Origin: Heyndrickxia sporothermodurans
Lineage (GTDB): Bacteria; Bacillota; Bacilli; Bacillales; Bacillaceae_C
DNA length: 64,000 bases
Reading direction: 5' to 3'
NCBI GenBank assembly: GCA_016756695.1
Contig: CP066701.1
Coordinates: 1,826,001 to 1,890,000 of the forward strand
Shown here: positions 44,292 through 52,753 of the stretch, piece by piece
Numbering within the stretch: position 1 is the first letter of the stretch
Layout: every line of letters starts with the position of its first letter
Translations under genes and position numbers: made by a program
The notes under the pieces: generated by a model
What the model saw: the letters and a program-made list of their open reading frames with translations, nothing else
Database searches by the model: none
What the model was told of the DNA's origin: nothing

Positions 44292-45830
44292 ATGGCACAG
44301 TCCTATATGATGGGTGTAGATATCGGAACAACGAGTACAAAAGCGGTTCTTTTTACTAAGGAAGGCGAAGTAGTCGATACATTTTCAAAAGGGTATCCAT
44401 TACATAATCCAACTCCTTCGATCGCTGAACAAGATCCGGATGAAATTTTTCAAGCAGTAATTATTTCAATTCGTGAGTTGATGAAGTCAAGTGGGATTCA
44501 TAAAGAGGAGTTAATGTTTGTATCTTTTAGCTCGGCAATGCATAGTGTCATTGCGGTTGATGGGCAAGGGAATCCTCTGACAAAAAGTATTACGTGGGCA
44601 GATAATCGAAGTGTTAAGTATGCGGATGAATTGAAGGCGTCTAAAAGAGGGTTAAATTTATATCGAAGAACTGGTACGCCAATACATCCGATGTCACCAA
44701 TCACGAAATTAATTTGGTTACGAAATGAACATTCAGAAGTGTTTAATAGAACGAATAAATTTCTAGGGATTAAAGAATACATCTTTTATAAAATGTTTCA
44801 TCAATATGTGATGGATTATTCATTAGCTTCAGCAACGGGGATGTTTAATTTAGAAACATTAAAATGGGATAAAGAGGCATTGGAAATTGCCGGGATTGAC
44901 GAAAGCAAGCTACCCGCTCTTGTTCCAACGACACATATTTTAAAAAATTTGGACAGTGGGCTGGCTGGTCAAATGAATATTTCCGTAGACACACCATTTG
45001 TAGTAGGGGCAAGTGATGGTGTTCTTTCAAATTTAGGACTTAATGCGATTAAACCGGGTGTTCTCGCAGTCACGATTGGTACAAGCGGTGCCATACGGAC
45101 AGTTAGTGATAAACCTTTAACCGATCCGAAAGGACGAACCTTTTGTTATGCTTTAACAGAAAACCATTGGGTTGTTGGCGGGCCAGTTAATAACGGTGGA
45201 GTGACGTTCCAATGGGCTCGTGATCAGTTTGGGCAATTAGAGGTACAAAGGGCAGAGGAAAATGGGGAAGATGCTTATGAATTGTTAACAGAAATGGCTG
45301 AAAAGGTGGCACCGGGAGCGGACGGCTTGATTTTTCATCCTTATATGGCAGGGGAACGTGCGCCAATTTGGAATGCTGATGCACGGGGTTCTTTCTTTGG
45401 TCTTGCTTTATACCATACAAGGGCACATCTTGTTCGTGCTATCCTTGAAGGGGTTATGTACAATCTGTATAGTGTAATGCTAGCATTACAAGAGCTAATT
45501 GGTGAACCGAAGAAAATTCATGCAAGTGGCGGCTTCGTTCGATCTAAGCTATGGCGGCAAATCATGGCTGACGTGTTTGGAGGACCTGTTACCATTCCGG
45601 AAAGCTATGAAAGTTCGTGCTTAGGCGCAGTCGTATTAGGTTTATATGCTATTGGGGAAATCGATCGATTAGAAGTAGTTGAGGACATGGTTGGCACAAC
45701 AAACGATATCGAGCCAAACCCCGAAAATGCTAAAATCTACGAAGAACTCATGTCCATCTTCCTATCCATCAGCAGAAAAATGGAAGAAGACTACCACAGA
45801 ATCGCCCAATACCAACGCAAAATCAAATAA
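44292..45830 (+). CDS. gntK: Gluconokinase GntK
   Basis: The 512-aa FGGY-family kinase phosphorylates gluconate to 6-phosphogluconate. N-terminal phosphate motif MMGVDIGTTSTKAVLF, ITWADNRS, YSLASATGMFNLETLKWD, and the C-terminal nucleotide motif HASGGFVRSKLWRQIMADVFG are all present. Length and neighbours match gntK. No 6-phosphogluconate dehydrogenase gene (gntZ) follows; the next sequence is a repeat array and the convergent fdhD. Confidence 0.93.
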   Translation: MAQSYMMGVDIGTTSTKAVLFTKEGEVVDTFSKGYPLHNPTPSIAEQDPDEIFQAVIISIRELMKSSGIHKEELMFVSFSSAMHSVIAVDGQGNPLTKSITWADNRSVKYADELKASKRGLNLYRRTGTPIHPMSPITKLIWLRNEHSEVFNRTNKFLGIKEYIFYKMFHQYVMDYSLASATGMFNLETLKWDKEALEIAGIDESKLPALVPTTHILKNLDSGLAGQMNISVDTPFVVGASDGVLSNLGLNAIKPGVLAVTIGTSGAIRTVSDKPLTDPKGRTFCYALTENHWVVGGPVNNGGVTFQWARDQFGQLEVQRAEENGEDAYELLTEMAEKVAPGADGLIFHPYMAGERAPIWNADARGSFFGLALYHTRAHLVRAILEGVMYNLYSVMLALQELIGEPKKIHASGGFVRSKLWRQIMADVFGGPVTIPESYESSCLGAVVLGLYAIGEIDRLEVVEDMVGTTNDIEPNPENAKIYEELMSIFLSISRKMEEDYHRIAQYQRKIK

Positions 45831-45845
45831 GGTGTCACAAATAAA

Positions 45846-46012
45846 GTGTCAGGCACCGTTTTGGATAATGGGAAAAATGCTTCCATAACCCAATTCGGTA
45901 CCTGACACCATTTTGGTTATGACGAAAAAGGTTGCATAAATCCAAATTGGTGCCTGACACCGTTTTGGTTATGGTGAAAGATGTTGTATCAAACCAATTA
46001 GGTGCCTGACAC
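45846..46012. repeat. GTGTCAGGCACC repeat array, 52-bp period
   Basis: GTGTCAGGCACC occurs on the plus strand at 45846-45857 and in reverse (GGT-G/A-CCTGACAC) at 45897, 45949 and 46001. The three reverse copies are exactly 52 bp apart. Each is followed by TTTTGGTTATG or similar; the first and second copies face each other and form a hairpin of about 63 nt that could end the gntK transcript. The motif GGTGcctgaCACC is itself a small hairpin. The last copy supplies the fdhD stop codon. Confidence 0.92.
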
Positions 46013-46789
46013 TCTTTCTGGGTGGGTGTAGATGTTGAGTTGGTTTTTTCGGATGAATCCGATTATGGTGATGCCGAGGTCGTTGGCTAGGTCGATTCCT
46101 AGTGATGTCGGTGCGGATTTGGATAGGATGATTCCGATACCGATTTTGGCGACTTTTAGTATTACTTCGGATGACAGTCTGCCGCTAAAGGCGATGATCT
46201 TATCTGAGCGAGTGATTTTTTCTTTCAGGCAATAACCATATAGTTTGTCGAGAGCGTTATGTCTGCCGATGTCTGTGCGGTTAATAATCATCTCATCGTT
46301 CGTGCATAGGGAAGCGTTATGGACGCCGCCTGTTAACCGAAAATCAGCGGATTGATGTTGCAACATATTCATTAAGTGGAAGCATTTTTCAAGCGTAATC
46401 GTAGTTGTGTTCGTGATCGTTTTCGCTGTTCGCACGTCATTGTGAAAATAAAATTGCCGACTTTTGCCGCAGCAAGATCCAATAAATCGCTTAGAATATA
46501 AATCCTTATTAATTACCTTCTTATTCTTTAAATTTACATAGGCAAAACCATGATTGTCATCGATCGAAATTGACGCAATTTCAGAGTGGAGCCGAATAAG
46601 CCCCTCCGATGCGAGAAATCCTATAACAAGCTCCTCGAGGTGGGTAGGGGAGCAAACAATCGTTGCAAATTCCTCTCCATCGACATGAATGGTTAATGGA
46701 AACTCGATTGCGATATCATCTTGTACACTTGATAATGTTTCCCCATTGTATTTGACGATCGTATATGGCTTTCTAACTTTATTGTCCAT
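45998..46789 (-). CDS. fdhD: Formate dehydrogenase accessory sulfurtransferase FdhD
   Basis: The 263-aa protein transfers sulfur to the molybdenum cofactor so that formate dehydrogenase becomes active. Family motifs are GFLASEGLI, FIGSCCGKS (C106, C107, the sulfur-carrying region), TGGVHNASLC and the nucleotide-like INRTDIGRHNALDKLYG. The C-terminal residues RVSGT and the stop are encoded by repeat copy 4 of the array above, so the native terminus may have been altered. It lies downstream of fdhF in the same direction with 88 bp between. Confidence 0.92.
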   Translation of the reverse strand: MDNKVRKPYTIVKYNGETLSSVQDDIAIEFPLTIHVDGEEFATIVCSPTHLEELVIGFLASEGLIRLHSEIASISIDDNHGFAYVNLKNKKVINKDLYSKRFIGSCCGKSRQFYFHNDVRTAKTITNTTTITLEKCFHLMNMLQHQSADFRLTGGVHNASLCTNDEMIINRTDIGRHNALDKLYGYCLKEKITRSDKIIAFSGRLSSEVILKVAKIGIGIILSKSAPTSLGIDLANDLGITIIGFIRKNQLNIYTHPERVSGT

Positions 46790-46877
46790 TGGTAAAACTC
46801 CACCCCACTCACTTTCAATGTCCTCTCAAACGTAGCTAATTTCTAAAACAAAGGAAATCAGCATTCCTGCCGATTTC

Positions 46878-49232
46878 TTAACTAATTTCCACTTCTAAAT
46901 CCTCGATTCGTTTCTCCATATATTTCGTATCCTTATGTGCATGGAAAGATTCGGCTTTCTCAACGATTACAGCGGTATTGTATTCAGGTATTCCCGCATA
47001 TTGTTCATAGACTCCCTTCGGAATAAGAACATTTCCCTCAGGCCAGAACACAAGAAGGTTTCCGCGCTGAGTTTCTGCGAATTTTGCCCGACCGTGAAAA
47101 TAACCGTACTTATTGTACACAACGATTGCTTCTCCTTCAGCAATGTTTAATTCAGAAGCATCCACCTCATTTATTAAAACATCATAGCGATCGGCATTGT
47201 TAAACGAATCTTTTTCATTATAAATCATCGAATTAAATTGTTTTCCTCTTCGTGTCGTCACGTAAAAATGACCTTGTGGCTTGCGAAGCTCAGGTATTTC
47301 TATAGGGAGTAATTGTCCTTTGCCATCTTCGGTAGGACAAATTCCATCCTCACATAACCATGCACCACCCCATTGGAACACATCGCCTTTTTGATGTAAA
47401 TGTTGGATTCCATCATAATTAGGGTTTGCCTTAGCAATCTCCTCACGAATTTGTTCTGCGCTAGAAAAATTCAAACATTCCTTTGCTTCGGCAGGTTTAA
47501 TCCGCGCGGCCAAATCGACATAAATTTCCCACTCCGATCGAGCTTCCTCGATTCTAGGTCCTTTAATTTCCGGTGAAAAATAAACCATTCGCTCGGTAGA
47601 AGTAGAGGTGCCGCCACCTCGTTGTTCATATCTTGTCATCGCCGGTAAAACAATTACTTCTTCTTTCGCCTCAACAAGTGTAGAAGTATTAAAAATAATA
47701 TCTTGATGGACACGAAGTTCAACAGATTCTAAACATTCCTTCACAAACGCAGGATCAGGCATCGTTTCTAAAAAATTGCCACCGGAAGTGTAAAATACTT
47801 TCAGTTTCCTTTCGTGATCCTCCGGGAGCATTGCGTTTTCAATCGAAACTCCAACAATATCGCCTTGCCATTTTGGAATTTCGAATCCCCATATCTTTTC
47901 CATTCGTTCGATGTTTTTATAGTCAAAATCTCCCCCAGGCAAAGCAAAAGGGTCTGCTCCCATTTCACCTGAACCTTGAACTCCCGAATGTCCGCGAATC
48001 GGCATAACTCCACAATGTTGTCGACCAATAAATCCACGAAGCATAGCGAGATTAGCAACTTGAGAAATATTATCTGTTCCAAACCGATGTTGGGTAAGCC
48101 CCATGGACCAAACAAATACGGCACTATTTGCTTTCGCTAAAACTTCAGCAAATTCACACATCCGTTCCTTGGTTAGACCGGAGGATTTCTCTAGTAACTC
48201 CCAATCTTGCATTACGACGTGGGCTTTTAATTTTTCAAGCCCATTCGTATGTTCCTTCACAAATTGATGATCAATCGCCGATCCTTTTTCTTCCTCCTCC
48301 ATTTCAAACCAATGTTTCATCACCCCATTCATAAAGGCGATGTCACCACCTATATTGACTTGATAAAAGTCATCGGCAATTTTCGTTCCAAATAAAGCGG
48401 AGTCAGGAATGGATGGAACCCAATATCCATCCATAGCCGGTTCACGATAAGGATTGATTACAATTATTTTCGTTCCTTTCCGTTTCGCAGCATACATATA
48501 TTTCGTTGAAACGGGTTGATTGTTAGCAGCAACTGATCCCCAAAAAATAAGGACATCCGTACCGATCCAATCTTGATAATTACAGCTGGATGCACCAATT
48601 CCTAATGAACGCTTTAATGCTGTTTTACTCGGTGAGTGACAAATTCTTGAGGCGTTATCAATATTATTCGTTCCGAGAAAGCGTGCCATTTTTCCAGCTG
48701 TATAATACACTTCATTGGTAATTCCTCTTGATGTTAGGAAGAAAGCGAGCTGTTTTGGATTAATTGCCTTTATTTTTTCAGCTATTCGATTTAATGCTTC
48801 ATCCCATGTAATTCGTGTAAATTTTTTCTCGCCTTTTTTTCTTGAAAGAGGGTAAGGGATTCGCCCAAGCTTTCTTAACTCTGCACTAGTAAACTTTTGC
48901 AGCTCTTCTATGTTACTATGAATCACTGATTCTTCCATGGCAGGCATTGTATTTAAACGAAGAACATTTAAGCGGGTTGTACAGAGATGTGGTCCTGTTA
49001 ATGTTTGGTCACGAAGACCAGCCACGCCTAATGCACAACCATCACAAACCCCTTGGGTTAAAATCCTTGATGCATACGGAAGATTATCTCGGTTTTCCCA
49101 TAAGACTTTCATCGTATCACGAATATGCTTCGGCTTAATCTTCCCCAGCCCAAAAGGAATTGGGCTTACCCAAAGCTTTGGATCGGGTGTTTTTGGTAAC
49201 TTTATCGGTCCTTGATGTTTTGTTTTTCCCAT
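46878..49232 (-). CDS. FdhF/YdeP-family molybdopterin oxidoreductase
   Basis: The 784-aa enzyme is a member of the bis-MGD molybdoenzymes of the FdhF/YdeP type. N-terminal cysteines C63, C66 (GVCDGCALG) and C84 may hold an FeS cluster, though fewer than the four of E. coli FdhF. C198 in ASRICHSPSK aligns with the selenocysteine/cysteine molybdenum ligand. MPIRGHSGVQGSGEMGADP and a C-terminal dinucleotide domain follow. Formate is the likely substrate given fdhD and the carrier beside it, but YdeP relatives are poorly defined. AAAGGTG sets the start at ATG 49232. Confidence 0.87.
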   Translation of the reverse strand: MGKTKHQGPIKLPKTPDPKLWVSPIPFGLGKIKPKHIRDTMKVLWENRDNLPYASRILTQGVCDGCALGVAGLRDQTLTGPHLCTTRLNVLRLNTMPAMEESVIHSNIEELQKFTSAELRKLGRIPYPLSRKKGEKKFTRITWDEALNRIAEKIKAINPKQLAFFLTSRGITNEVYYTAGKMARFLGTNNIDNASRICHSPSKTALKRSLGIGASSCNYQDWIGTDVLIFWGSVAANNQPVSTKYMYAAKRKGTKIIVINPYREPAMDGYWVPSIPDSALFGTKIADDFYQVNIGGDIAFMNGVMKHWFEMEEEEKGSAIDHQFVKEHTNGLEKLKAHVVMQDWELLEKSSGLTKERMCEFAEVLAKANSAVFVWSMGLTQHRFGTDNISQVANLAMLRGFIGRQHCGVMPIRGHSGVQGSGEMGADPFALPGGDFDYKNIERMEKIWGFEIPKWQGDIVGVSIENAMLPEDHERKLKVFYTSGGNFLETMPDPAFVKECLESVELRVHQDIIFNTSTLVEAKEEVIVLPAMTRYEQRGGGTSTSTERMVYFSPEIKGPRIEEARSEWEIYVDLAARIKPAEAKECLNFSSAEQIREEIAKANPNYDGIQHLHQKGDVFQWGGAWLCEDGICPTEDGKGQLLPIEIPELRKPQGHFYVTTRRGKQFNSMIYNEKDSFNNADRYDVLINEVDASELNIAEGEAIVVYNKYGYFHGRAKFAETQRGNLLVFWPEGNVLIPKGVYEQYAGIPEYNTAVIVEKAESFHAHKDTKYMEKRIEDLEVEIS

Positions 49233-49252
49233 TTCTTTCACCTTTCTTTATA

Positions 49253-50518
49253 TTAAATGTGCGAGGCTGTTTTAGTAGATGATTGACGGATTTTGTTTTC
49301 TCTTAATTTCTTAATGTCTATACGAATAACTAATGAAATAACGAAGGCGAGTACGAATAATCCTGAGAAAAAGGTAAGGCTATTGGCATAGCTGCCGGTA
49401 GCATCTTTAATCCATGCAGCGAATAATGGTCCGGCTAATCCCGCAGCTGCCCAGGCAGTTAAAATATAACCATGGATCGCCCCAAGCTGTTTTGTGCCAA
49501 ACAAATCTCCAATAAAGGCAGGAATGGTAGCAAATCCACCTCCATAACATGTATAAACAATGGCTAGCATAATTTGGAATAGGATAGATATCGTCGTATG
49601 TGGTAAAAGTGCAAAAAGAATAATTTGTAAAACAAAGAAGGTCGTATACGTATTTGCACGGCCAAAATAGTCAGAAATAGACGCCCACCCTAAGCGGCCA
49701 AATCCGTTGAATAATCCGAGAATCCCAACGAGTGCGGCAGCCTCAGTTGTGTTTAGTCCAATACTTTCTTGAGCTAACGGTTTTGCTGCTGATAAAATGG
49801 CAATCCCACAAGTAGTATTTATGAATAACATCATCCATAAATAATAAAACCTTGCCGTTTTAATTGATTCATTCGCCGTTAACTGTGATAAGTCCGTAAC
49901 GACTTTCTTTTTTGCATTTTCCTTATATCTTTTTGGTTTCCAATCTTCAGCAGGTTTTTCGAGATAAAGGGAAGATAAAGTCATAATGATGAAATAGGCA
50001 ACACCTAAAATGAAAAAAGCATTAGCAATTCCGAATGATTTTATAAGGGCATCCATAATAGGGCTGCTGATCGCTGCAGCAAATCCAAAACCCATAATCG
50101 CAAGCCCTGTAGCAAGACCGCGTCGATCAGGGAACCATCTTACTAATGTGGAAACAGGTGTAATATATCCCACACCTAAACCGATCCCACCTAATACCCC
50201 GTAAAAAAGGTAGATTAGTGGTAAGGAGCCTGCATGGACGGCAAATCCTGAACCAAATACACCCACCCCAAAAAAGATGGACGCAAGCAATCCGGCTTTC
50301 CTTGGCCCGTGCTTTTCAACAAAATGCCCCAAAAATGCCGCAGAAAGCCCTAAAAAGAGTATCGCAATACTAAAAGTCATTTGCACCTGACTGGCTGACC
50401 ACCCAAATTCATTCATGAGCGGGTTAGTAAAATTACTCCATGCATACACAGAACCAATGCAGATATGAATTCCGACCCCGGATAAGGCAATCAACCACCT
50501 GTTTTTTGTTTTTTTCAT
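49253..50518 (-). CDS. MFS carrier, oxalate/formate antiporter type
   Basis: The 421-aa protein has 12 helices and resembles the OFA (OxlT) family: GVGIHICIGSVYAWSNFTNPLM in TM1, FVEKHGPRKAGLLAS in the first loop, GLGVGYITPVSTLVRWFPDRRGLATGLAIMGFG and, in the second half, GFGRLGWASISDYFGRANTY. Members exchange oxalate and formate or carry related monocarboxylates. Encoded 20 bp upstream of the FdhF-type enzyme, it is probably co-transcribed and supplies its substrate. GGAGGGG lies just before ATG 50518. Confidence 0.85.
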   Translation of the reverse strand: MKKTKNRWLIALSGVGIHICIGSVYAWSNFTNPLMNEFGWSASQVQMTFSIAILFLGLSAAFLGHFVEKHGPRKAGLLASIFFGVGVFGSGFAVHAGSLPLIYLFYGVLGGIGLGVGYITPVSTLVRWFPDRRGLATGLAIMGFGFAAAISSPIMDALIKSFGIANAFFILGVAYFIIMTLSSLYLEKPAEDWKPKRYKENAKKKVVTDLSQLTANESIKTARFYYLWMMLFINTTCGIAILSAAKPLAQESIGLNTTEAAALVGILGLFNGFGRLGWASISDYFGRANTYTTFFVLQIILFALLPHTTISILFQIMLAIVYTCYGGGFATIPAFIGDLFGTKQLGAIHGYILTAWAAAGLAGPLFAAWIKDATGSYANSLTFFSGLFVLAFVISLVIRIDIKKLRENKIRQSSTKTASHI

Positions 50519-50689
50519 CAAACCCCTCCAATTTTCTTTTATGTTCTATATGTATTCTTAGAACATCTAGCTATGAAGAAAATATGAACAATGATATATT
50601 CAGAGTCTATCCAATGGAGTAGGTGTCAAGTCTTTATTTTTATACTATCATGAAAACGCTTCCAAATGTCGATGTATTTTAATATTTTG

Positions 50690-50734
50690 ATAAAAACAAA
50701 ATCACTAGCAGGTAACTATCATGCTAGTGATTCT
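50690..50734 (-). terminator. Terminator of the gene at 50734
   Basis: AATCACTAGCA (50700-50710) pairs with TGCTAGTGATT (50722-50732); the minus strand then reads TTTTGTTTTT. Confidence 0.8.
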
Positions 50735-51198
50735 TATTTTTTGTACGCCCATAGGATATACCATTTATCCTTCTCTTCTACCACATACACATCCTGATGA
50801 ATCGTAAACACGCCAAACTCACTTTTAAACGTTTGTGTGATCGGTACTTGATACGTGTTTTTAAACTTTGGACTTTCTTTCGAAAATGCCCAGCTCTTAA
50901 GATGGTGCGCTTTTCCAACTGTATAGGTAAAAGTTTTTGCACCAAAATCCTTCATAAAAACTTGGGCTCGCTTTTGTATGTAATCTTCCTGCGAAAACTT
51001 TTTCTTCATCAATGGATGAAAAAGAGTCCAAGAACCACCGAAATTCCCGGATTTCTCATATTGATAAAAGTCCTCTACTAAACTTGTTGCCCGGTCCTTT
51101 GATGATTGCGAAAAGATGACATATAATAATAGACACACCAAGACAAAAATGAGGGTGAAAACAATGATTTTTAAAGCGGGTTTACGTTTTCTTCTCAT
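50734..51198 (-). CDS. Membrane-anchored protein of unknown function, 154 aa
   Basis: I do not recognise the family. It begins with a basic stretch and a single hydrophobic segment (about 9-29), so the rest should face outside. The outer domain has SLVEDFYQYEKSGNFGGSWTLFHPLMKKKFSQEDYIQKRA, then beta-rich sequence ending VVEEKDKWYILWAYKK, which recalls small SnoaL/NTF2-like folds. That fold guess is weak. It stands alone. Confidence 0.6.
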   Translation of the reverse strand: MRRKRKPALKIIVFTLIFVLVCLLLYVIFSQSSKDRATSLVEDFYQYEKSGNFGGSWTLFHPLMKKKFSQEDYIQKRAQVFMKDFGAKTFTYTVGKAHHLKSWAFSKESPKFKNTYQVPITQTFKSEFGVFTIHQDVYVVEEKDKWYILWAYKK

Positions 51199-51305
51199 AC
51201 TCTCATCACCTACTAAATTATTATGTGGCTAAGGGTACAATTATGACGAGCCGTCCAAATCGGTGAAAAAGTGAAACTTAAGCAAAAAGAAAAACGTCTA
51301 ATAAA

Positions 51306-51357
51306 TAGCCCTTCGAAATAGATTTACTAAGACAACCTTCAAAACATTGAAGGGCTA
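51306..51357 (+). promoter_or_regulatory. Leader hairpin upstream of the DUF1002 gene
   Basis: TAGCCCTTC (51306-51314) pairs perfectly with GAAGGGCTA (51349-51357) around a 34-base loop; there is no T tail. It ends 26 bases before the start codon. It could be an mRNA stabiliser or operator. Confidence 0.5.
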
Positions 51358-51383
51358 CCTAAGACTTAAAGGAGTAGAATGAA

Positions 51384-52301
51384 ATGTTAAAACGAATAAG
51401 TAAAATTGTTCTTATTGCAGTTTTTATGTTAGGAATAGGCATGAATAGTGTAGCAAAGGCATCTAGTAATGATAACAGTGACAGCATTAATGAAAAATTT
51501 GGCTTGCCAATTGTTGTCTACGGTGAAAAATTATCTGCCGACCAAAAGCAAAAAGTAAAAGAACTACTAAATGTAACAAATAGCAGCCAAGTAAAAGAAG
51601 TTACAGTCACAGCAGCAGACCTCGTAAAATATATCAATGGCGACCCAAATTCTAATCTATATTCCTCAGCAAAAATTACAAGAAAAGAAAAAGGGGAAGG
51701 TCTTGCCATTTCAATTGTTACTCCCGACAATATTACAGAGGTTACCGACCAAATGTATGCAAACGCGCTTCTTACAGCGGGAGTAGAGGACGCGGATGTG
51801 GAAGTGGCTTCACCAATAAAGGTTAGCGGTCATTCAGCGCTAGTAGGTATTTACAAAGCATATGACAAAGGCGGCGGTGATCTTAACAAAGATCGAATGG
51901 AAGTAGCGAACGAAGAACTTGGTTTAGCAACAGACTTAGCGAAAAAGAAAGGAATGGATCAAGAAAAGGTCACACAACTACTAACGGAAATTAAAGAAGA
52001 AATAGCGAAACAAAAGCCAGCTACTAAAGAAGATATCGAAAAAATTATCGATGATAAGCTTAAATCATTAAACATTCAATTAAGCCCGGAAGATCGCGAG
52101 CTTCTAGTAAAACTATTTGATAAAATGCGAAATCTTGATATTAATTTTGATAATGTAAAGAGTCAACTTGGCGATATCGCAAAAGATATTAAAAAGAAAC
52201 TACAGGATGCAACAGGGGACAAAGGATTTTGGCAAGGTGTAGCCGATTTCTTTAAAAAGATTTTTCAAGCGATCGCTGATTTCTTTGGAAGTCTATTTTA
52301 A
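51384..52301 (+). CDS. DUF1002 (YpuA-like) secreted protein
   Basis: The 305-aa protein has a signal peptide (1-26, ending VAKAS) and matches the DUF1002 family represented by B. subtilis YpuA: KFGLPIVVYGEKLSADQKQKVKELL, TAADLVKYI, SSAKITRKEKGEGLAISIVTPDNITEVT and VASPIKVSGHSALVGIYKAY. The C-terminal 100 residues are helical and end in an amphipathic FFKKIFQAIADFFGSLF. Function is unknown. AAGGAGTAG precedes the ATG. Confidence 0.82.
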   Translation: MLKRISKIVLIAVFMLGIGMNSVAKASSNDNSDSINEKFGLPIVVYGEKLSADQKQKVKELLNVTNSSQVKEVTVTAADLVKYINGDPNSNLYSSAKITRKEKGEGLAISIVTPDNITEVTDQMYANALLTAGVEDADVEVASPIKVSGHSALVGIYKAYDKGGGDLNKDRMEVANEELGLATDLAKKKGMDQEKVTQLLTEIKEEIAKQKPATKEDIEKIIDDKLKSLNIQLSPEDRELLVKLFDKMRNLDINFDNVKSQLGDIAKDIKKKLQDATGDKGFWQGVADFFKKIFQAIADFFGSLF

Positions 52302-52318
52302 TAATAGATAGTAATCTA

Positions 52319-52359
52319 TAAAAAAGATTGGTCATAATTAAGTTGGCCAATCTTTTTTT
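52319..52359 (+). terminator. Terminator of the DUF1002 gene
   Basis: AAAGATTGG pairs with CCAATCTTT with extra G-T pairing in the middle, followed by T. Confidence 0.85.
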
Positions 52360-52753
52360 GTGAACAATTATACCAATAGTTGTAAAAATAATAAGCAGAT
52401 GTTACTAGTGTTTTTTGTGATACATCTAAATATTCGGTTTATATTCAATTTTCAACAAATTTTGAATAAATTATTGACAGATAATTTAAATTTACTGTAT
52501 ATTTTGATATATCATAGGATAAAAAAAATCAAAATTTTTATCCGAAGTATGGGTCGCGTGTCCAAAGTACTATCAATTTTGAATTGATAGTTGAATGTTT
52601 CGTCTGCCGAAAAGCTTTTTGAGAAAAATTTTTCTCACTTCGGAATATAGATGGGATTATTCTAATAGTTTTATTATTAGGCATGTCGACTCATATCCTA
52701 TTGGAAAGTCAAAACTGACTTTCCTAAACAAAAAGAAATAGGGGGGAAAGAGC
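52360..52753 (+). other. Promoter and hairpin-rich leader of the opp operon
   Basis: TTGACA (52474-52479), an 18-bp spacer and TATATT (52498-52503) give a strong promoter. The roughly 245-nt leader has four hairpins: GGATAAAAA/TTTTTATCC (52518-52543), ACTATCAATT/AATTGATAGT (52569-52591), CCGAA/TTCGG around GAGAAA/TTTCTC (52607-52643), and GGAAAGTCA/TGACTTTCC (52703-52724). None has a T tail and I recognise no known riboswitch or T-box. A 75-aa frame at 52360-52587 has no ribosome site and is not called. Confidence 0.65.

Noticed and set aside
52360-52587. 75-aa frame in the opp leader
   Set aside because: No ribosome site, AT-driven composition, and it runs across the promoter and leader hairpins.
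52504-52753. T-box or known riboswitch before oppA
   Set aside because: No T-box sequence, antiterminator or terminator with T tail was found.
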